This document shows positions 1 through 8,481 of a stretch of DNA of 34,510 nucleotides, in pieces. The position numbers and the translations under genes are program-made. This DNA comes from Desulfomonilaceae bacterium (lineage in GTDB: Bacteria > Desulfobacterota > Desulfomonilia > Desulfomonilales > Desulfomonilaceae): NCBI GenBank assembly GCA_031082285.1, contig JAVHLK010000051.1:1-34510 (forward strand). Direction: 5' to 3'. The notes beneath the pieces were generated by a model, which saw nothing but the letters and a program-made list of their open reading frames with translations, was not told the origin of the DNA and did no database searches. Position 1 is the first letter of the stretch; each line of letters opens with the position of its first letter.

Positions 1-100
1 CCATGGCTATTCATAGTATGCCCTTTCAGGGCATGAGAACGGTGCCGGCGACCCAGGATATGGGTAATGCTCAGGGCGGAGCCTGGGAACGAGGAGGACA
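1..100. repeat. REP-like dispersed palindromic sequence
   Basis: This stretch lies downstream of the histidine kinase stop. It contains a perfect 7-bp hairpin (ATGCCCT at 18-24, AGGGCAT at 28-34). Around 74-92 there is a block whose reverse complement (CTCGTTCCCAGGCTCC followed by NGCCC) recurs at 11319-11340 on the other strand. Intergenic, palindromic and present in two orientations, it fits a dispersed REP-type element. Short reading frames across it look like noise. Confidence 0.5.
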
Positions 101-152
101 CTCGCATTCGCCTTACGCGTGCCGCGTACTCATCCCAGTGTCCGGCTGTGTG

Positions 153-2054
153 TCATTCTTTAGGAAGTTCAAACAGAAAGTTGACCCACTCCCCGGGCTT
201 GGACTCGCACCAGATTCTCCCCCCATGGCCTTCGACGATTCGTCGGATATTGTAGAGCCCTAAACCGGTACCCCGCTTGTCGCGGGTGGTCTCATCCAAC
301 ACACGATAAAACTTGAGAAATATCTTTTCCACTTGGTCGCTCTTGACGCCCGGTCCAGCGTTCCACACGTTGAAAAGATACCTGTCTCCCCTGTCAAGCA
401 CTCCATAGGCGATCTTGCCGCCTTCATAGCGATACTTCAATGCATTTCCGAACAAATTCCGGTACACGATCTCCAGAAGTCCCCGATTTCCCATGAGACG
501 TACCCCGCCGACACCGCCCATACTTTCGTCGTAGCTTTGAAACGAATCGGGATAGCGTTCCTTGAGACCTATCATGGCCGGCAGTATCACATCCTTATAG
601 AAATCTTCGATCATTTCCTTACGTATCTGGAACTCGCCGTGCTCCAATTCAGCCATGACCAGAAAATCTCGGCTCATCGCTTCGAGGAATTTCGCGTGAT
701 GATAGACGATTTCAAGCTTCTCTGTCCGGGAGGGGTCGGTCTCCGACTTCAGCAGTCGCCGAACAAATCCTGCAATCACGATGAGGGAATTCTTGGTCTC
801 GTGACTGATAAAGTGTATGGTCTCACGGTAGTTTCGGTTGAGCAGTTCGAGTTCTCGTCTTATCGCATTGTCTCGACTGACGTCCTTGCTCACCCCCACG
901 GTTCCCAATACGCGCCCCTCCGGGTCCTTCAAGAGGGACAGCGTCAGAGAAATCTCTCGAACCTCTCCGGATTTTGCGCGCAAGCGGGTCTTGTAATTCC
1001 GAACTCCACCCGTCCTTCTTACTTCTTCCATGATGTGTTCACGTTCGGCCGCATCTTCCCACAGGACCGAGACCGGACGCCCCTGGATCTCCTCGGACGA
1101 ATACCCGAGTGTCTCCACCGCAGCCGGGTTGAACTCGACAATTCTGCTTTCGAGGTCCGTTGTTATGATCATGTCGTCGGACGAGCGGAGAATGCCCTCG
1201 AGGTGACCGGTCTCCTTGGCCAGCGCTTCGGTGCGGCTCCACATCTCTTGCTGGAGGTTGCTTGCCAGCCTCCTGTACCGTTCTTCGGACCGTCTGAGCA
1301 TGGCTTCAAGATCGGAGACGGCGAGTTGCCTGCCAATCAAGTCGGCAGTCTCCTGGAGGAAGTATTCGTCTTCAGGGAAGATCCGGTCACTCGCAGTGAA
1401 GTTCACCACAAGTCTCCCCCGTATCTCGCCTTCCGCCTGAATATCGTGAACCGACAGAGCCCCTTTCACTTCCTTGGAGGGCGAACCGTAGACCTCGCTT
1501 CCCAACTCAAGCCATCCCACCGCATTGGAGGGATCGGAAAGCGAGTCTCTCATGTGTTGCAGAACGTTGGCTATTCGCTCATGAAAAGCCCCGGCAGCCA
1601 TGAGATCGCGGCTGATGGAAAGCAGCCCGGACAACTTGGTCAGAAGCCTCGGCATCATGTCCCGGCTCTCTTGTCTCAAGTCCGGGTTTGTTTCCTCGTC
1701 GGAAAAGTATCGAACGGTTTCAAGGATGGCTCCGGATTCACCAATTTCCCGAAAGAAGCGGAGATTGACGCGACACGCCTGTCCGTGCCGCACCGCGCGC
1801 TGATCGAGGACGGCACCCGCCCCCCCCGATACAAGCTTCTCAAAGGGACAAAAGGGACAGATCTTGTCAAGACCCGCAAGGACCTCATAGCAAAGCCCTT
1901 CGCCGACGGTGCCCAGAACGGTCCTCATTCGACTGTTTGTCGCGGCAACGCGCCCATCGGGGAGCACAAGAGCGGCGGGGTCGGAATGGCTTTCGAGGAA
2001 GTTCTCAACGGAAGTCCCGATCAATTCCACGCGGGGTGTACTTGTCTGAAGCAT
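153..2054 (-). CDS. PAS-domain sensor histidine kinase (soluble)
   Basis: A 633-residue sensor kinase without membrane segments, so it probably senses a cytoplasmic signal. In order: an N-terminal PAS-like domain (about 20-118) with Cys55, Cys66 and Cys69 (C-x10-C-x2-C); a GAF-like region (about 140-245); a coiled coil (245-285); a second PAS domain (283-395); a dimerisation/phosphoacceptor segment with FISHETKN, His418 being the likely phosphorylation site; and an HATPase domain with the N box near Asn537 (NLFGNALKY) and G boxes WNAGPGV (564-570) and GTGLGLY (595-601). All kinase catalytic motifs are intact. The ATG at 2054 has a weak AGGA about 10 bases upstream. No response regulator lies beside it, so it is an orphan here; the receiver at 33642-34010 is too distant to pair by position. 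The Cys cluster suggests redox or metal sensing, which is inference. Confidence 0.9.
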   Translation of the reverse strand: MLQTSTPRVELIGTSVENFLESHSDPAALVLPDGRVAATNSRMRTVLGTVGEGLCYEVLAGLDKICPFCPFEKLVSGGAGAVLDQRAVRHGQACRVNLRFFREIGESGAILETVRYFSDEETNPDLRQESRDMMPRLLTKLSGLLSISRDLMAAGAFHERIANVLQHMRDSLSDPSNAVGWLELGSEVYGSPSKEVKGALSVHDIQAEGEIRGRLVVNFTASDRIFPEDEYFLQETADLIGRQLAVSDLEAMLRRSEERYRRLASNLQQEMWSRTEALAKETGHLEGILRSSDDMIITTDLESRIVEFNPAAVETLGYSSEEIQGRPVSVLWEDAAEREHIMEEVRRTGGVRNYKTRLRAKSGEVREISLTLSLLKDPEGRVLGTVGVSKDVSRDNAIRRELELLNRNYRETIHFISHETKNSLIVIAGFVRRLLKSETDPSRTEKLEIVYHHAKFLEAMSRDFLVMAELEHGEFQIRKEMIEDFYKDVILPAMIGLKERYPDSFQSYDESMGGVGGVRLMGNRGLLEIVYRNLFGNALKYRYEGGKIAYGVLDRGDRYLFNVWNAGPGVKSDQVEKIFLKFYRVLDETTRDKRGTGLGLYNIRRIVEGHGGRIWCESKPGEWVNFLFELPKE

Positions 2055-2583
2055 GTGCTTACGATCCTACACGATCTCGAATCAGCGTGCCCTGCCGGGA
2101 GGCGGTCAATCGGACTCCGGAAGATATGTTCGTTGAATGAGGAATACCTACGCCTTGGTTTGCGGCCGTCATCTCGGCATTGCACCGTCTTGGGGAATCC
2201 GACGGATGCAGACGCAAATGACTCAAGCCCTCATTATCTCAGTTTCCAAGCGAAGTCAATGGGAGCAGACGGTTCGTTGGCCGATTTCACTATAGTGAAC
2301 TATTTTTTTGATCCGTTTCCCGCGTTTTTTTGATATTATTACTCCGGCCGATGAGAAACGTATTGTCTCACCGGCATCTCAACGTTGCTGTTCAGTATGG
2401 AGATCGAAAGACCATATCCAAGTCGTCTCACCCGGTTTCGGTCGTTTATCCCTTGACGAGCCCCAGGCGCTTCAGGATAATCGACGATCCGTACCATTTA
2501 GTCAACAATGAGCACGAACCGTTGCTCCCATCGCTACATGATTTCACGACATTGGCGATGATCACTGCGTGGAGAATCAGGCA
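2055..2583. other. Divergent intergenic region, kinase / sodium pump
   Basis: This 529-base stretch separates the divergent kinase and oadB-like genes and must hold promoters for both. I see a perfect palindrome (2286-2299) and an AT-rich patch just after it (2300-2340), unusual in this GC-rich window. No convincing gene is visible; open frames crossing it lack a ribosome site and recognisable protein features. Confidence 0.5.
2286..2299. promoter_or_regulatory. 14-bp perfect palindrome, possible operator
   Basis: TTCACTATAGTGAA is a perfect 14-bp palindrome next to T-rich runs, about 290 bases upstream of the sodium-pump gene and 230 bases upstream of the kinase start. Its form suits a dimeric regulator or an AT-rich promoter. 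No regulator gene is adjacent, so the binding protein is unknown. Confidence 0.35.
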
Positions 2584-3729
2584 ATGACTGTCAATGAAAT
2601 TCTGAACATGTTCTATGGAATAATCTACAGCACCGGCATCTTCAGCATCGGATGGAAGATGGCGGTCATGTGGGCAATCGGAAGTACCTTCATTTACCTG
2701 GCCATCGTCAAACAATTCGAACCGTTGCTGTTGCTTCCCATTGGATTCGGCATCTTTATCGTCAATTTCCCTTTGGTCCCCCTCATGGGGTTTACTCCCG
2801 AGGGACGCCCCGAGCTGTTGCAGGTTTTTTACCGTTACGGACTCGAATGGGAGATCATTCCCTGCGTCATCTTTCTGGGACTGGGAGCAATGACCGACTT
2901 TGGGGCCTTGATTGCCAATCCGAAGGTTCTGCTCATTGGAGCGGGGGCCCAGCTCGGAGTCTTCGTAACGTTTGTCGGTACCATTCTTGCCGGGTTCACT
3001 TTGAAGGAAGCGGCATCGGTGAGCATCATCGGTGGAGCCGACGGTCCCACGACCATCTATCTCACTCAACATCTGGCGCCCCAACTGCTCGGAGCGAACG
3101 CGCTGGCCGCGTACTCGTACATGGCCATGGTTCCGCTCATTCAGCCTCCCATCATGAGGCTGTTGACTACGGCCAAGGAAAGAAAGATACGCATGAAGCA
3201 GTTGAGGCCCGTTTCCCAGACAGAGAAGATCATCTACCCGATTGTGACGGCCGGGATCATCGCAATACTGGTTCCGGCCGTTATGCCGCTTATGGGCATG
3301 TTCATGCTGGGCAACCTGATGAAGGAGAGCGGTGTTGTGGGCCGTCTCACCGAGACTGCCCAAGGCTCCCTGATGAACATCGTTACCATATTCCTTGGTT
3401 TGTCGGTGGGGGCCACCATGAACGCGGAGAAATTCCTGAGCGCCAAGCCGTTGTTCATCTTTGGATTGGGTCTCATCAGTTTCGCGATCTGCACGATTGG
3501 AGGAATCGTGACCGTAAAAGTCATGAACCTCTTTCTCAAGGACAAGATCAACCCGCTCATCGGTTCAGCCGGCGTTTCCGCGGTTCCCATGGCGGCCCGT
3601 GTGTCTCAGATGGTGGGCATGAAGTACGACAAGACCAACTACCTGCTCATGCATGCCATCGGACCGAACCTGGCCGGCGTCATCGGGTCCGCCGCGGCCG
3701 CGGGGATGTTGATCGCGATGTTTTCTTAA
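2584..3729 (+). CDS. oadB: Na+-translocating decarboxylase beta subunit
   Basis: A 381-residue polytopic membrane protein of the OadB/GcdB/MmdB family. This subunit decarboxylates carboxybiotin and exports Na+ across the inner membrane. Family signatures are clear: GAMTDFGALIANP (101-113), SIIGGADGPTTIY (147-159) with Asp153 in the place of the essential Na+-binding Asp, INPLIGSAGVSAVPMAARV, and GPNLAGVIGSA with Asn362 near the C terminus. Length is typical of GcdB/MmdB-type subunits. I chose ATG 2584 because GGAG at 2571-2574 sits 9 bases upstream; a GTG at 2569 in the same frame has no such site. No carboxyltransferase alpha or biotin-carrier gene lies in the window, so the substrate (oxaloacetate, glutaconyl-CoA, methylmalonyl-CoA) cannot be set and the symbol stands for the family. 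The next gene, on the same strand, encodes a small membrane protein. Confidence 0.92.
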   Translation: MTVNEILNMFYGIIYSTGIFSIGWKMAVMWAIGSTFIYLAIVKQFEPLLLLPIGFGIFIVNFPLVPLMGFTPEGRPELLQVFYRYGLEWEIIPCVIFLGLGAMTDFGALIANPKVLLIGAGAQLGVFVTFVGTILAGFTLKEAASVSIIGGADGPTTIYLTQHLAPQLLGANALAAYSYMAMVPLIQPPIMRLLTTAKERKIRMKQLRPVSQTEKIIYPIVTAGIIAILVPAVMPLMGMFMLGNLMKESGVVGRLTETAQGSLMNIVTIFLGLSVGATMNAEKFLSAKPLFIFGLGLISFAICTIGGIVTVKVMNLFLKDKINPLIGSAGVSAVPMAARVSQMVGMKYDKTNYLLMHAIGPNLAGVIGSAAAAGMLIAMFS

Positions 3730-3741
3730 CCGTGCACAGAG

Positions 3742-3764
3742 CCCCTCCTCCCAACATGGAGGGG
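3742..3764 (+). terminator. Hairpin after sodium-pump gene, weak terminator
   Basis: CCCCTCC (3742-3748) and GGAGGGG (3758-3764) form a perfect 7-bp stem with a 9-base loop, 12 bases after the oadB-like stop codon. No clear T-run follows, so it may be an attenuator or RNA-stabilising hairpin rather than a full terminator. Confidence 0.35.
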
Positions 3765-3879
3765 TGATTCTTCGAGCAGAAGACGAATGGTTGTTTTCGA
3801 TTCACTATGGGTAAGTGCATTTGCCGTACCGACTACAAACCCCCGTCCCCGGAGCGAGGCCGGGGGGTGGAGCAAAAAG

Positions 3880-4338
3880 ATGAGAATAGTCGTCATGCCT
3901 ATAATCCTTGCGTGTATTGTCTTTTCTTGGGCGGACTCATGGGGAAAGGATTTCCTCGGTGCTCCCGTGATGCCCGGAGGAAAGACGATCAGTTCCCAAG
4001 AGAGCCGTTTGGAAAAGATGTATGACATTGGTTATCAGGACGTGTTGAAATACTATCAGGACGCCTTCAAGGATCAGGAAAACGTCAAGTTCTGGGACAG
4101 GAAAAAGGAAACCTATATCGAAGACCACAACAGCCGAGACTGGCATTCAATCACCATAACCGATCATCCGGAGGGCACAAGAGTCGTCCTGATCGAAGAC
4201 AGTTGGACATGGATCATCAGCATGCTGTTCTTCCGGTTCATGGCCGTCTTTGCCGTTCTGCTCGCGCTGTACATAGCCATGTCCCTATCCGGTATGGTGC
4301 TTTCAAGGTTTGCAGCGAACGCGGCGGAAAAGAAGTGA
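3880..4338 (+). CDS. Small membrane protein downstream of oadB
   Basis: A 152-residue protein I do not recognise. It starts with a hydrophobic signal-like segment (about 3-19, ending near ADSWG), has a charged, probably extracytoplasmic middle rich in Lys, Asp, Glu and Tyr, then one strong transmembrane helix (about 110-140) and a short basic tail ending in AAEKK. The ATG at 3880 has GGAG 7 bases upstream, so it is preferred over in-frame starts up to 93 bases earlier that would add a Pro/Arg-rich leader. Position and size suggest an accessory subunit of the sodium pump, in the way small gamma subunits accompany OadB proteins, but the sequence does not show an OadG motif. A GC-rich hairpin (CCCCGG 3847-3852, CCGGGG 3860-3865) lies just before the ribosome site and could modulate translation. 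Confidence 0.65.
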   Translation: MRIVVMPIILACIVFSWADSWGKDFLGAPVMPGGKTISSQESRLEKMYDIGYQDVLKYYQDAFKDQENVKFWDRKKETYIEDHNSRDWHSITITDHPEGTRVVLIEDSWTWIISMLFFRFMAVFAVLLALYIAMSLSGMVLSRFAANAAEKK

Positions 4339-4414
4339 TCCGTCGGCGCCGCCCGGTGGTTGAGTGAGGAGCAGAATCATAGCCCCCAATTGCGACTGCG
4401 GGCAACAGAGTATG

Positions 4415-4491
4415 AATCTCCCCGGATTCTCGTGTCGAAGCAACGGGAAATCGCTTCGATCCTGTGGTCTTGACTGAACTCCGGGGAGATT
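4415..4491. repeat. Nested inverted repeats between convergent genes
   Basis: A perfect 12-bp inverted repeat (AATCTCCCCGGA at 4415-4426, its complement at 4480-4491) encloses a second perfect 7-bp repeat (TCGAAGC at 4435-4441, GCTTCGA at 4453-4459). The element sits between the convergent ends of the small membrane protein and the radical SAM gene. It could be a bidirectional transcription barrier, a structured RNA or a small mobile palindrome; no T-run marks it as a classical terminator. Confidence 0.5.
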
Positions 4492-4538
4492 GTCGGCCTC
4501 GACGGCCGCGCATCTCAACGTACGGACAGTGGGCGAGG

Positions 4539-5471
4539 TCAGAAGAACCGTAACCTGAACCCTGTTCTTTTGTCCAGCCTAGTGATTCCCTCTTCCCGAG
4601 CAGTCTCCAAGGCTTGGGCGTACTCGTGCCGAGTGACCGACCGTCCGATCTCCGGGTATTCGAACGCCCTCCCACAAGGTCTGTACTGGTCCATGATGTT
4701 CACGTATGTGTTACGTGAGATTTCCTTGGCCAGGAATCGCAAGTTCTCTCTCGTACCTGCCAAATCATTCGGCATCACCAGATGACGAACCAGAAGTCCT
4801 CTCACGGCAACACCGTTTTCATCGATCTGTAGGTCACCGACCTGTCTATGCATTTCCTTGATGGCCGCCCGTGAGACCTCCGGATAGTCCTCCGCGTGCA
4901 GGAGCCTCTCGCACACGGCGGGATCCGCAAATTTGAAATCCGGCATGTAAATGTCCACTACTCCTTCAAGCAACTTGAGCGTATCGAGGGAATCGTAGCC
5001 GCTGCAGTTGTAGACCATTGGGACCCGCAATCCCCTCTCAGCCGCCCATTCCAAGGCTGCGAGTATGTGGGGCGCCACATGAGACGGCGTGACCGTATTC
5101 ACGTTATGACATCCCATTTTCTGGAGAGAAAGCATCAAACTCCCGAGAGCCGGAGTGTCCAACACCTCTCCGTTCACGTGATGACTGATCTCGTAATTCT
5201 GGCAGAATACGCACCTGAGGTTGCAGGACGTGAAGAAAATCGTACCGGATCCGTTGCGCCCGACCAGACAGTCTTCCTCACCGAAGTGCGGGTTCGCGGC
5301 GTCAACTACCGCCTTATCTCCCAGGCCGCAAAACCCCGTTTCTCCCTCCAACCGATTCACTCTGCAATTCCTCGGGCACACGTCGCAATCCTCGAGCTTC
5401 TTCCATGCCTGAACGACCTTTTCACGAAGTTGCCCCGACCTCAAGGACTGCAGGTACAGCGGCTCGAACAT
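4539..5471 (-). CDS. Radical SAM protein, PflX-like activase
   Basis: A 310-residue radical SAM enzyme. An N-terminal Cys-rich segment (CDVCPRNC at 29-36, Cys48 in GFCG) precedes the CxxxCxxC triad CNLRCVFC (Cys83, Cys87, Cys90) that holds the [4Fe-4S] cluster cleaving S-adenosylmethionine. The whole chain resembles the PflX / pyruvate-formate-lyase-activase-like family; the true substrate of that family is not settled. ATG 5471 is preceded by AGGAGG with a 7-base spacer, a strong reason to reject an upstream extension of over 100 residues. It is the last of four same-strand genes (pdxS, pdxT, truA, this) with a 137-base gap after truA, so co-transcription is possible but not required. Confidence 0.85.
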   Translation of the reverse strand: MFEPLYLQSLRSGQLREKVVQAWKKLEDCDVCPRNCRVNRLEGETGFCGLGDKAVVDAANPHFGEEDCLVGRNGSGTIFFTSCNLRCVFCQNYEISHHVNGEVLDTPALGSLMLSLQKMGCHNVNTVTPSHVAPHILAALEWAAERGLRVPMVYNCSGYDSLDTLKLLEGVVDIYMPDFKFADPAVCERLLHAEDYPEVSRAAIKEMHRQVGDLQIDENGVAVRGLLVRHLVMPNDLAGTRENLRFLAKEISRNTYVNIMDQYRPCGRAFEYPEIGRSVTRHEYAQALETAREEGITRLDKRTGFRLRFF

Positions 5472-5608
5472 AGAGAAGCCTCCTTGGAGCGACGAGCCGA
5501 AACGGATTGTTCGCGGGCGTCGCGACTCATACGTGGTTTCATCGAGTATAGTCCGTTGAAACGGGCCGGTGCAAGAGGTGCGAGGCGGGTGTAGTCTTGT
5601 GCGGCCGA

Positions 5609-6370
5609 CTACCGGGTGCGTCGAGGATACGACTCGTAATGTACCGAGTGCAGGCAGAGGCCTCGAGCAGGCGCGGTAGGCCCTGCCTTGGAGCGGTCGC
5701 CGGATCGCAACACGCAAAGGAAATCGGACGGACGCATTTTCCCTTTCCCCACCTCGACGAGCGTCCCGACAAGAGACCTGACCATGTACCTCAGGAAGCC
5801 CGTTCCCGTTATCGTGAACACGAGCATGTCCGACGCACATGATTCAATGCGTGCTTCGATCATCGCTCTGACTGTGGAGGGGGTCCCGTCCGTTGGGGAA
5901 CCGAAGGCCGCGAAATCATGCCTTCCCGGCAAGTGGTTCGCGGCTTCCTGCATGAGGGCCGCGTCCAAGGCGTGGGGGACGTGCCACGTATAGAGCCGAT
6001 GCAAAGGCGAGGATATCTCGCGGTTCATGATGCTGTAGACATAAGTCTTGCTCCTGGCGGAGTGCCGGGCATGGAAGTCTTCGCACGTTTCATGGAGCCC
6101 ACGAACGGAGATGTCCGGCGGGAGCAGCGCATTGCAGGCACGGAGAAGCTTCTCGGGACCGTGCCGCCAGTCCGCGAGAAAGTGAGCGGTCTGACCCCGG
6201 GCGTGGACCCCCGCGTCCGTTCGACCCGCCCCATGAACCCTGGTCGGCACCCCCAGGATCCTTGCCAGAACGGACTCTATCGCCCCCTGCACCGTGGGAA
6301 GGTCCTTCTGCAACTGCCATCCATGGTAGTCGGTGCCGTCGTATTCCAATACCGCTTTATACTTTGGCAT
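5609..6370 (-). CDS. truA: tRNA pseudouridine(38-40) synthase TruA
   Basis: A 253-residue protein with the TruA signature GAGRTDAGVHARGQ (47-60); Asp52 is the catalytic nucleophile that isomerises U38-U40 in the anticodon arm of tRNAs. The N-terminal YKAVLEYDGTDYHGWQ and the C-terminal GTGFLRYMVRSLVGTLVEVG block are also typical, and length fits the family. I take ATG 6370 (MPKYKAV) as the start because homologous TruA proteins begin here; a GTG at 6412 would add 14 residues. Neither start has a good Shine-Dalgarno sequence. It lies 130 bases after pdxT on the same strand. Confidence 0.95.
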   Translation of the reverse strand: MPKYKAVLEYDGTDYHGWQLQKDLPTVQGAIESVLARILGVPTRVHGAGRTDAGVHARGQTAHFLADWRHGPEKLLRACNALLPPDISVRGLHETCEDFHARHSARSKTYVYSIMNREISSPLHRLYTWHVPHALDAALMQEAANHLPGRHDFAAFGSPTDGTPSTVRAMIEARIESCASDMLVFTITGTGFLRYMVRSLVGTLVEVGKGKMRPSDFLCVLRSGDRSKAGPTAPARGLCLHSVHYESYPRRTR

Positions 6371-6500
6371 GGGATGCCGGCCATTCGCCCGATTCCGGAA
6401 CTGCCGTGTCACATGAGTCAGAACTATGATTCTTTTGATTATTTGATTGCACGATTTCCGGGTTCGGACGACTTTCTACGGTCCAGCTGGGAAGGTCAGG

Positions 6501-7082
6501 TCACGACCTGTTCCCGTTTCCGGCCGCAAGCTCGAGAAAAAACCTGTGCAGGCGGTCATCCGCGGTGAGTTCCGGATGGAACGACGTGGCCATGAGCCGT
6601 CCCTGCCGCACGGCCACAATGCGTCCGTCTTTGAGTTTTCCAAGCACTTCCACGTCCGGTCCAACGCTCACGATAACCGGAGCCCTGATGAACACGCCGT
6701 GATACGGTTCTCCTCTCAGGCAGGCCATGTCGAGGTCTTCCTCGAAGCTGTCAACCTGTCGGCCGAACGCGTTTCTCTGAACCACCATGTCCACAATGGC
6801 GAGAATCGGCTGGTCCACCCCCACGTCCCGTGCCATAAAGACCAGGCCGCCGCAAGTACCCCACATGGCGATGGATCCGGCCATATCTCGTATGGGTTGC
6901 TCCAAGCCGTAGTCGTGAGCGAGCTTCCCTATGGTGGTACTCTCGCCGCCCGGCATGACGAGGCCGTCAATCCCATTCAGGTCCCTTGGAAGACGAACTT
7001 CCACGGTTTCAACCCCGAGGCGTGCGAGGACAACGCGGTGCTCCGCAAAATCTCCTTGAAGCGCGAGAACCCCGATTCTCAT
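6501..7082 (-). CDS. pdxT: PLP synthase glutaminase subunit PdxT
   Basis: A 193-residue class I glutamine amidotransferase that supplies ammonia to PdxS for pyridoxal 5'-phosphate synthesis. It shows the opening MRIGVLALQGDF, the PGGEST motif (44-49), the nucleophile Cys77 in GTCGGL, and the His169/Glu171 pair in FHPELT, so the triad is complete. ATG 7082 starts 7 bases after the pdxS stop, indicating a pdxST operon. An in-frame upstream ATG at 7109 would overlap the pdxS end and is less likely. Confidence 0.96.
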   Translation of the reverse strand: MRIGVLALQGDFAEHRVVLARLGVETVEVRLPRDLNGIDGLVMPGGESTTIGKLAHDYGLEQPIRDMAGSIAMWGTCGGLVFMARDVGVDQPILAIVDMVVQRNAFGRQVDSFEEDLDMACLRGEPYHGVFIRAPVIVSVGPDVEVLGKLKDGRIVAVRQGRLMATSFHPELTADDRLHRFFLELAAGNGNRS

Positions 7083-7089
7083 CTTTTCG

Positions 7090-7971
7090 TTACCACCCAC
7101 GACCGGCAAGTCTGGCGCCCTCCGGCAGTTCGGTGACGCCGATACCGACCATGGGCTCTCCGAGCCCTTGGCTGACTTCCGCGAGGATCTCGGGATCCTT
7201 GAAGTGTGTCACCGCCCTCACGATCGCCTTGCCCCGCGCCGCGGGATTCCCGCTCTTGAATATACCGGAACCGACAAACACGCCGTCCATTCCCAGTTGC
7301 ATCATCATCGCGGCGTCCGCGGGAGTCGCCAGCCCGCCGGCCGCGAAATTGACCACCGGAAGTCGACCCTTTTCAGCAGTTTCCATTACGAGTTGGTACG
7401 GAGCCCCGATCGATTTGGCATACGCCATGAGTTCGTCGGGTCTCATGGTAGCAAGCCGTCTGATTTCGCCCATCACCGCCCGTGCGTGCCTGACCGCTTC
7501 GACCACGTCCCCGGTACCGGCCTCGCCTTTGGTCCGGATCATTGCCGCGCCCTCGCCTATTCGTCGCAGCGCTTCCCCAAGGTCCCGGCATCCGCACACA
7601 AACGGCACGGTAAAATCATGCTTGTGGATGTGATGCTGCTCGTCCGCGGGAGTAAGTACTTCGCTTTCGTCTATATAGTCCACGCCAAGTGCTTGGAGAA
7701 TCTGGGCTTCCACGAAATGGCCTATTCTGCACTTGGCCATGACCGGAATAGTGACTGCATCCATAATCTCTCGGATGAGGCCGGGATCGCTCATCCGGGC
7801 CACGCCTCCGTGCGCCCGAATGTCTGCAGGCACTCTCTCGAGTGCCATCACCGCGCATGCCCCCGCTTCCTCGGCTATTCGCGCATGCTCCGGCGTTACC
7901 ACATCCATGATCACTCCGCCCTTAAGCATCTGGGCGTGGCCACGTTTTACGGTTTCAGTTCCTGTTTCCAT
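7090..7971 (-). CDS. pdxS: PLP synthase lyase subunit PdxS
   Basis: A 293-residue (beta/alpha)8 protein that makes pyridoxal 5'-phosphate from ribose 5-phosphate, glyceraldehyde 3-phosphate and ammonia (DXP-independent route). Conserved parts are KGGVIMDVV (17-25) with Asp23, [10 protein letters not shown] (43-52), [13 protein letters not shown] with the imine-forming Lys80, and [10 protein letters not shown] with the second active-site Lys148. It starts at ATG 7969-7971 (minus strand) with GGGAG 7 bases upstream and is followed directly by pdxT. An extended -10 promoter lies about 60 bases upstream. Confidence 0.97.
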   Translation of the reverse strand: METGTETVKRGHAQMLKGGVIMDVVTPEHARIAEEAGACAVMALERVPADIRAHGGVARMSDPGLIREIMDAVTIPVMAKCRIGHFVEAQILQALGVDYIDESEVLTPADEQHHIHKHDFTVPFVCGCRDLGEALRRIGEGAAMIRTKGEAGTGDVVEAVRHARAVMGEIRRLATMRPDELMAYAKSIGAPYQLVMETAEKGRLPVVNFAAGGLATPADAAMMMQLGMDGVFVGSGIFKSGNPAARGKAIVRAVTHFKDPEILAEVSQGLGEPMVGIGVTELPEGARLAGRGW

Positions 7972-8481
7972 CTGCTGTCTCCCGACTTTGAGTCCTGCGA
8001 GGACGCTCAGGCCGGCACGAGCGACCTCTCAGTACATTATACCACCTTGACCGCCGATACCAACTCCCGTCGCACGAAAGCCGAATCGAAGAACGACGGC
8101 CCTCCGCCGCCGAACCATATCATGCCTTCACCCTGTAGATAAGGAAGTAAGAACGCCGTGCCGGGACACGGCTCGGGTGCTCTCCCCGTTACCGACCGGG
8201 CAACCTGATATTTTTACAGGACCGAGCCGCCTTGCGTCAAGAAATTAGAAGCCTCACTCGACCGATCCGGCTGATAGGACGGCCTCGGATCCCCTCGCCT
8301 TGACCGGCCTGATCGAGGCCTTGCACCCGTCTCAGAGGGCTGACCGGAAGCGTAATCGCTACCGTCTTTCCACCTTGGAGCACTTGTTATTTGCACGAAC
8401 GAGCGCGCATCGGATCAACGAGTACTTGTGCGACGAAGTCAAACATCCTATGATTGCGATCATGGCACGGAGGTTTCACAC
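7972..8481. other. Divergent intergenic region upstream of pdxS
   Basis: This 510-base region carries the pdxS promoter (8036-8063). Further right there is an 8-bp inverted repeat (CGGCTCGG at 8169-8176, CCGAGCCG at 8222-8229) flanking a T-rich run, which could be structured leader RNA or a regulatory site. I see no convincing gene; frames starting at 8300 or 8428 lack coding features before ATG 8482. Confidence 0.45.
8036..8063 (-). promoter_or_regulatory. Sigma-70 type promoter of pdxST
   Basis: Read on the minus strand: TTGGTA (-35, 8058-8063), a 16-base spacer, then TATAAT (-10, 8036-8041), with TGG just before it making an extended -10 element. The predicted start of transcription near 8029 leaves a leader of about 58 bases before the pdxS ATG. 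Confidence 0.65.

Noticed and set aside
333-2333. 666-codon open frame on the plus strand
   Set aside because: It lies antisense to the histidine kinase, whose motifs are complete; the plus-strand product has no domain pattern and runs into the AT-rich intergenic region.
2652-3767. 371-codon frame overlapping the sodium-pump gene
   Set aside because: Out of frame with OadB, Arg/His-rich with no hydrophobic segments; a frame shadow.
7972-8481. Riboswitch upstream of pdxS or the 8482 gene
   Set aside because: An 8-bp inverted repeat is present, but I cannot match it to a known PLP, c-di-GMP, Moco or cobalamin riboswitch core.
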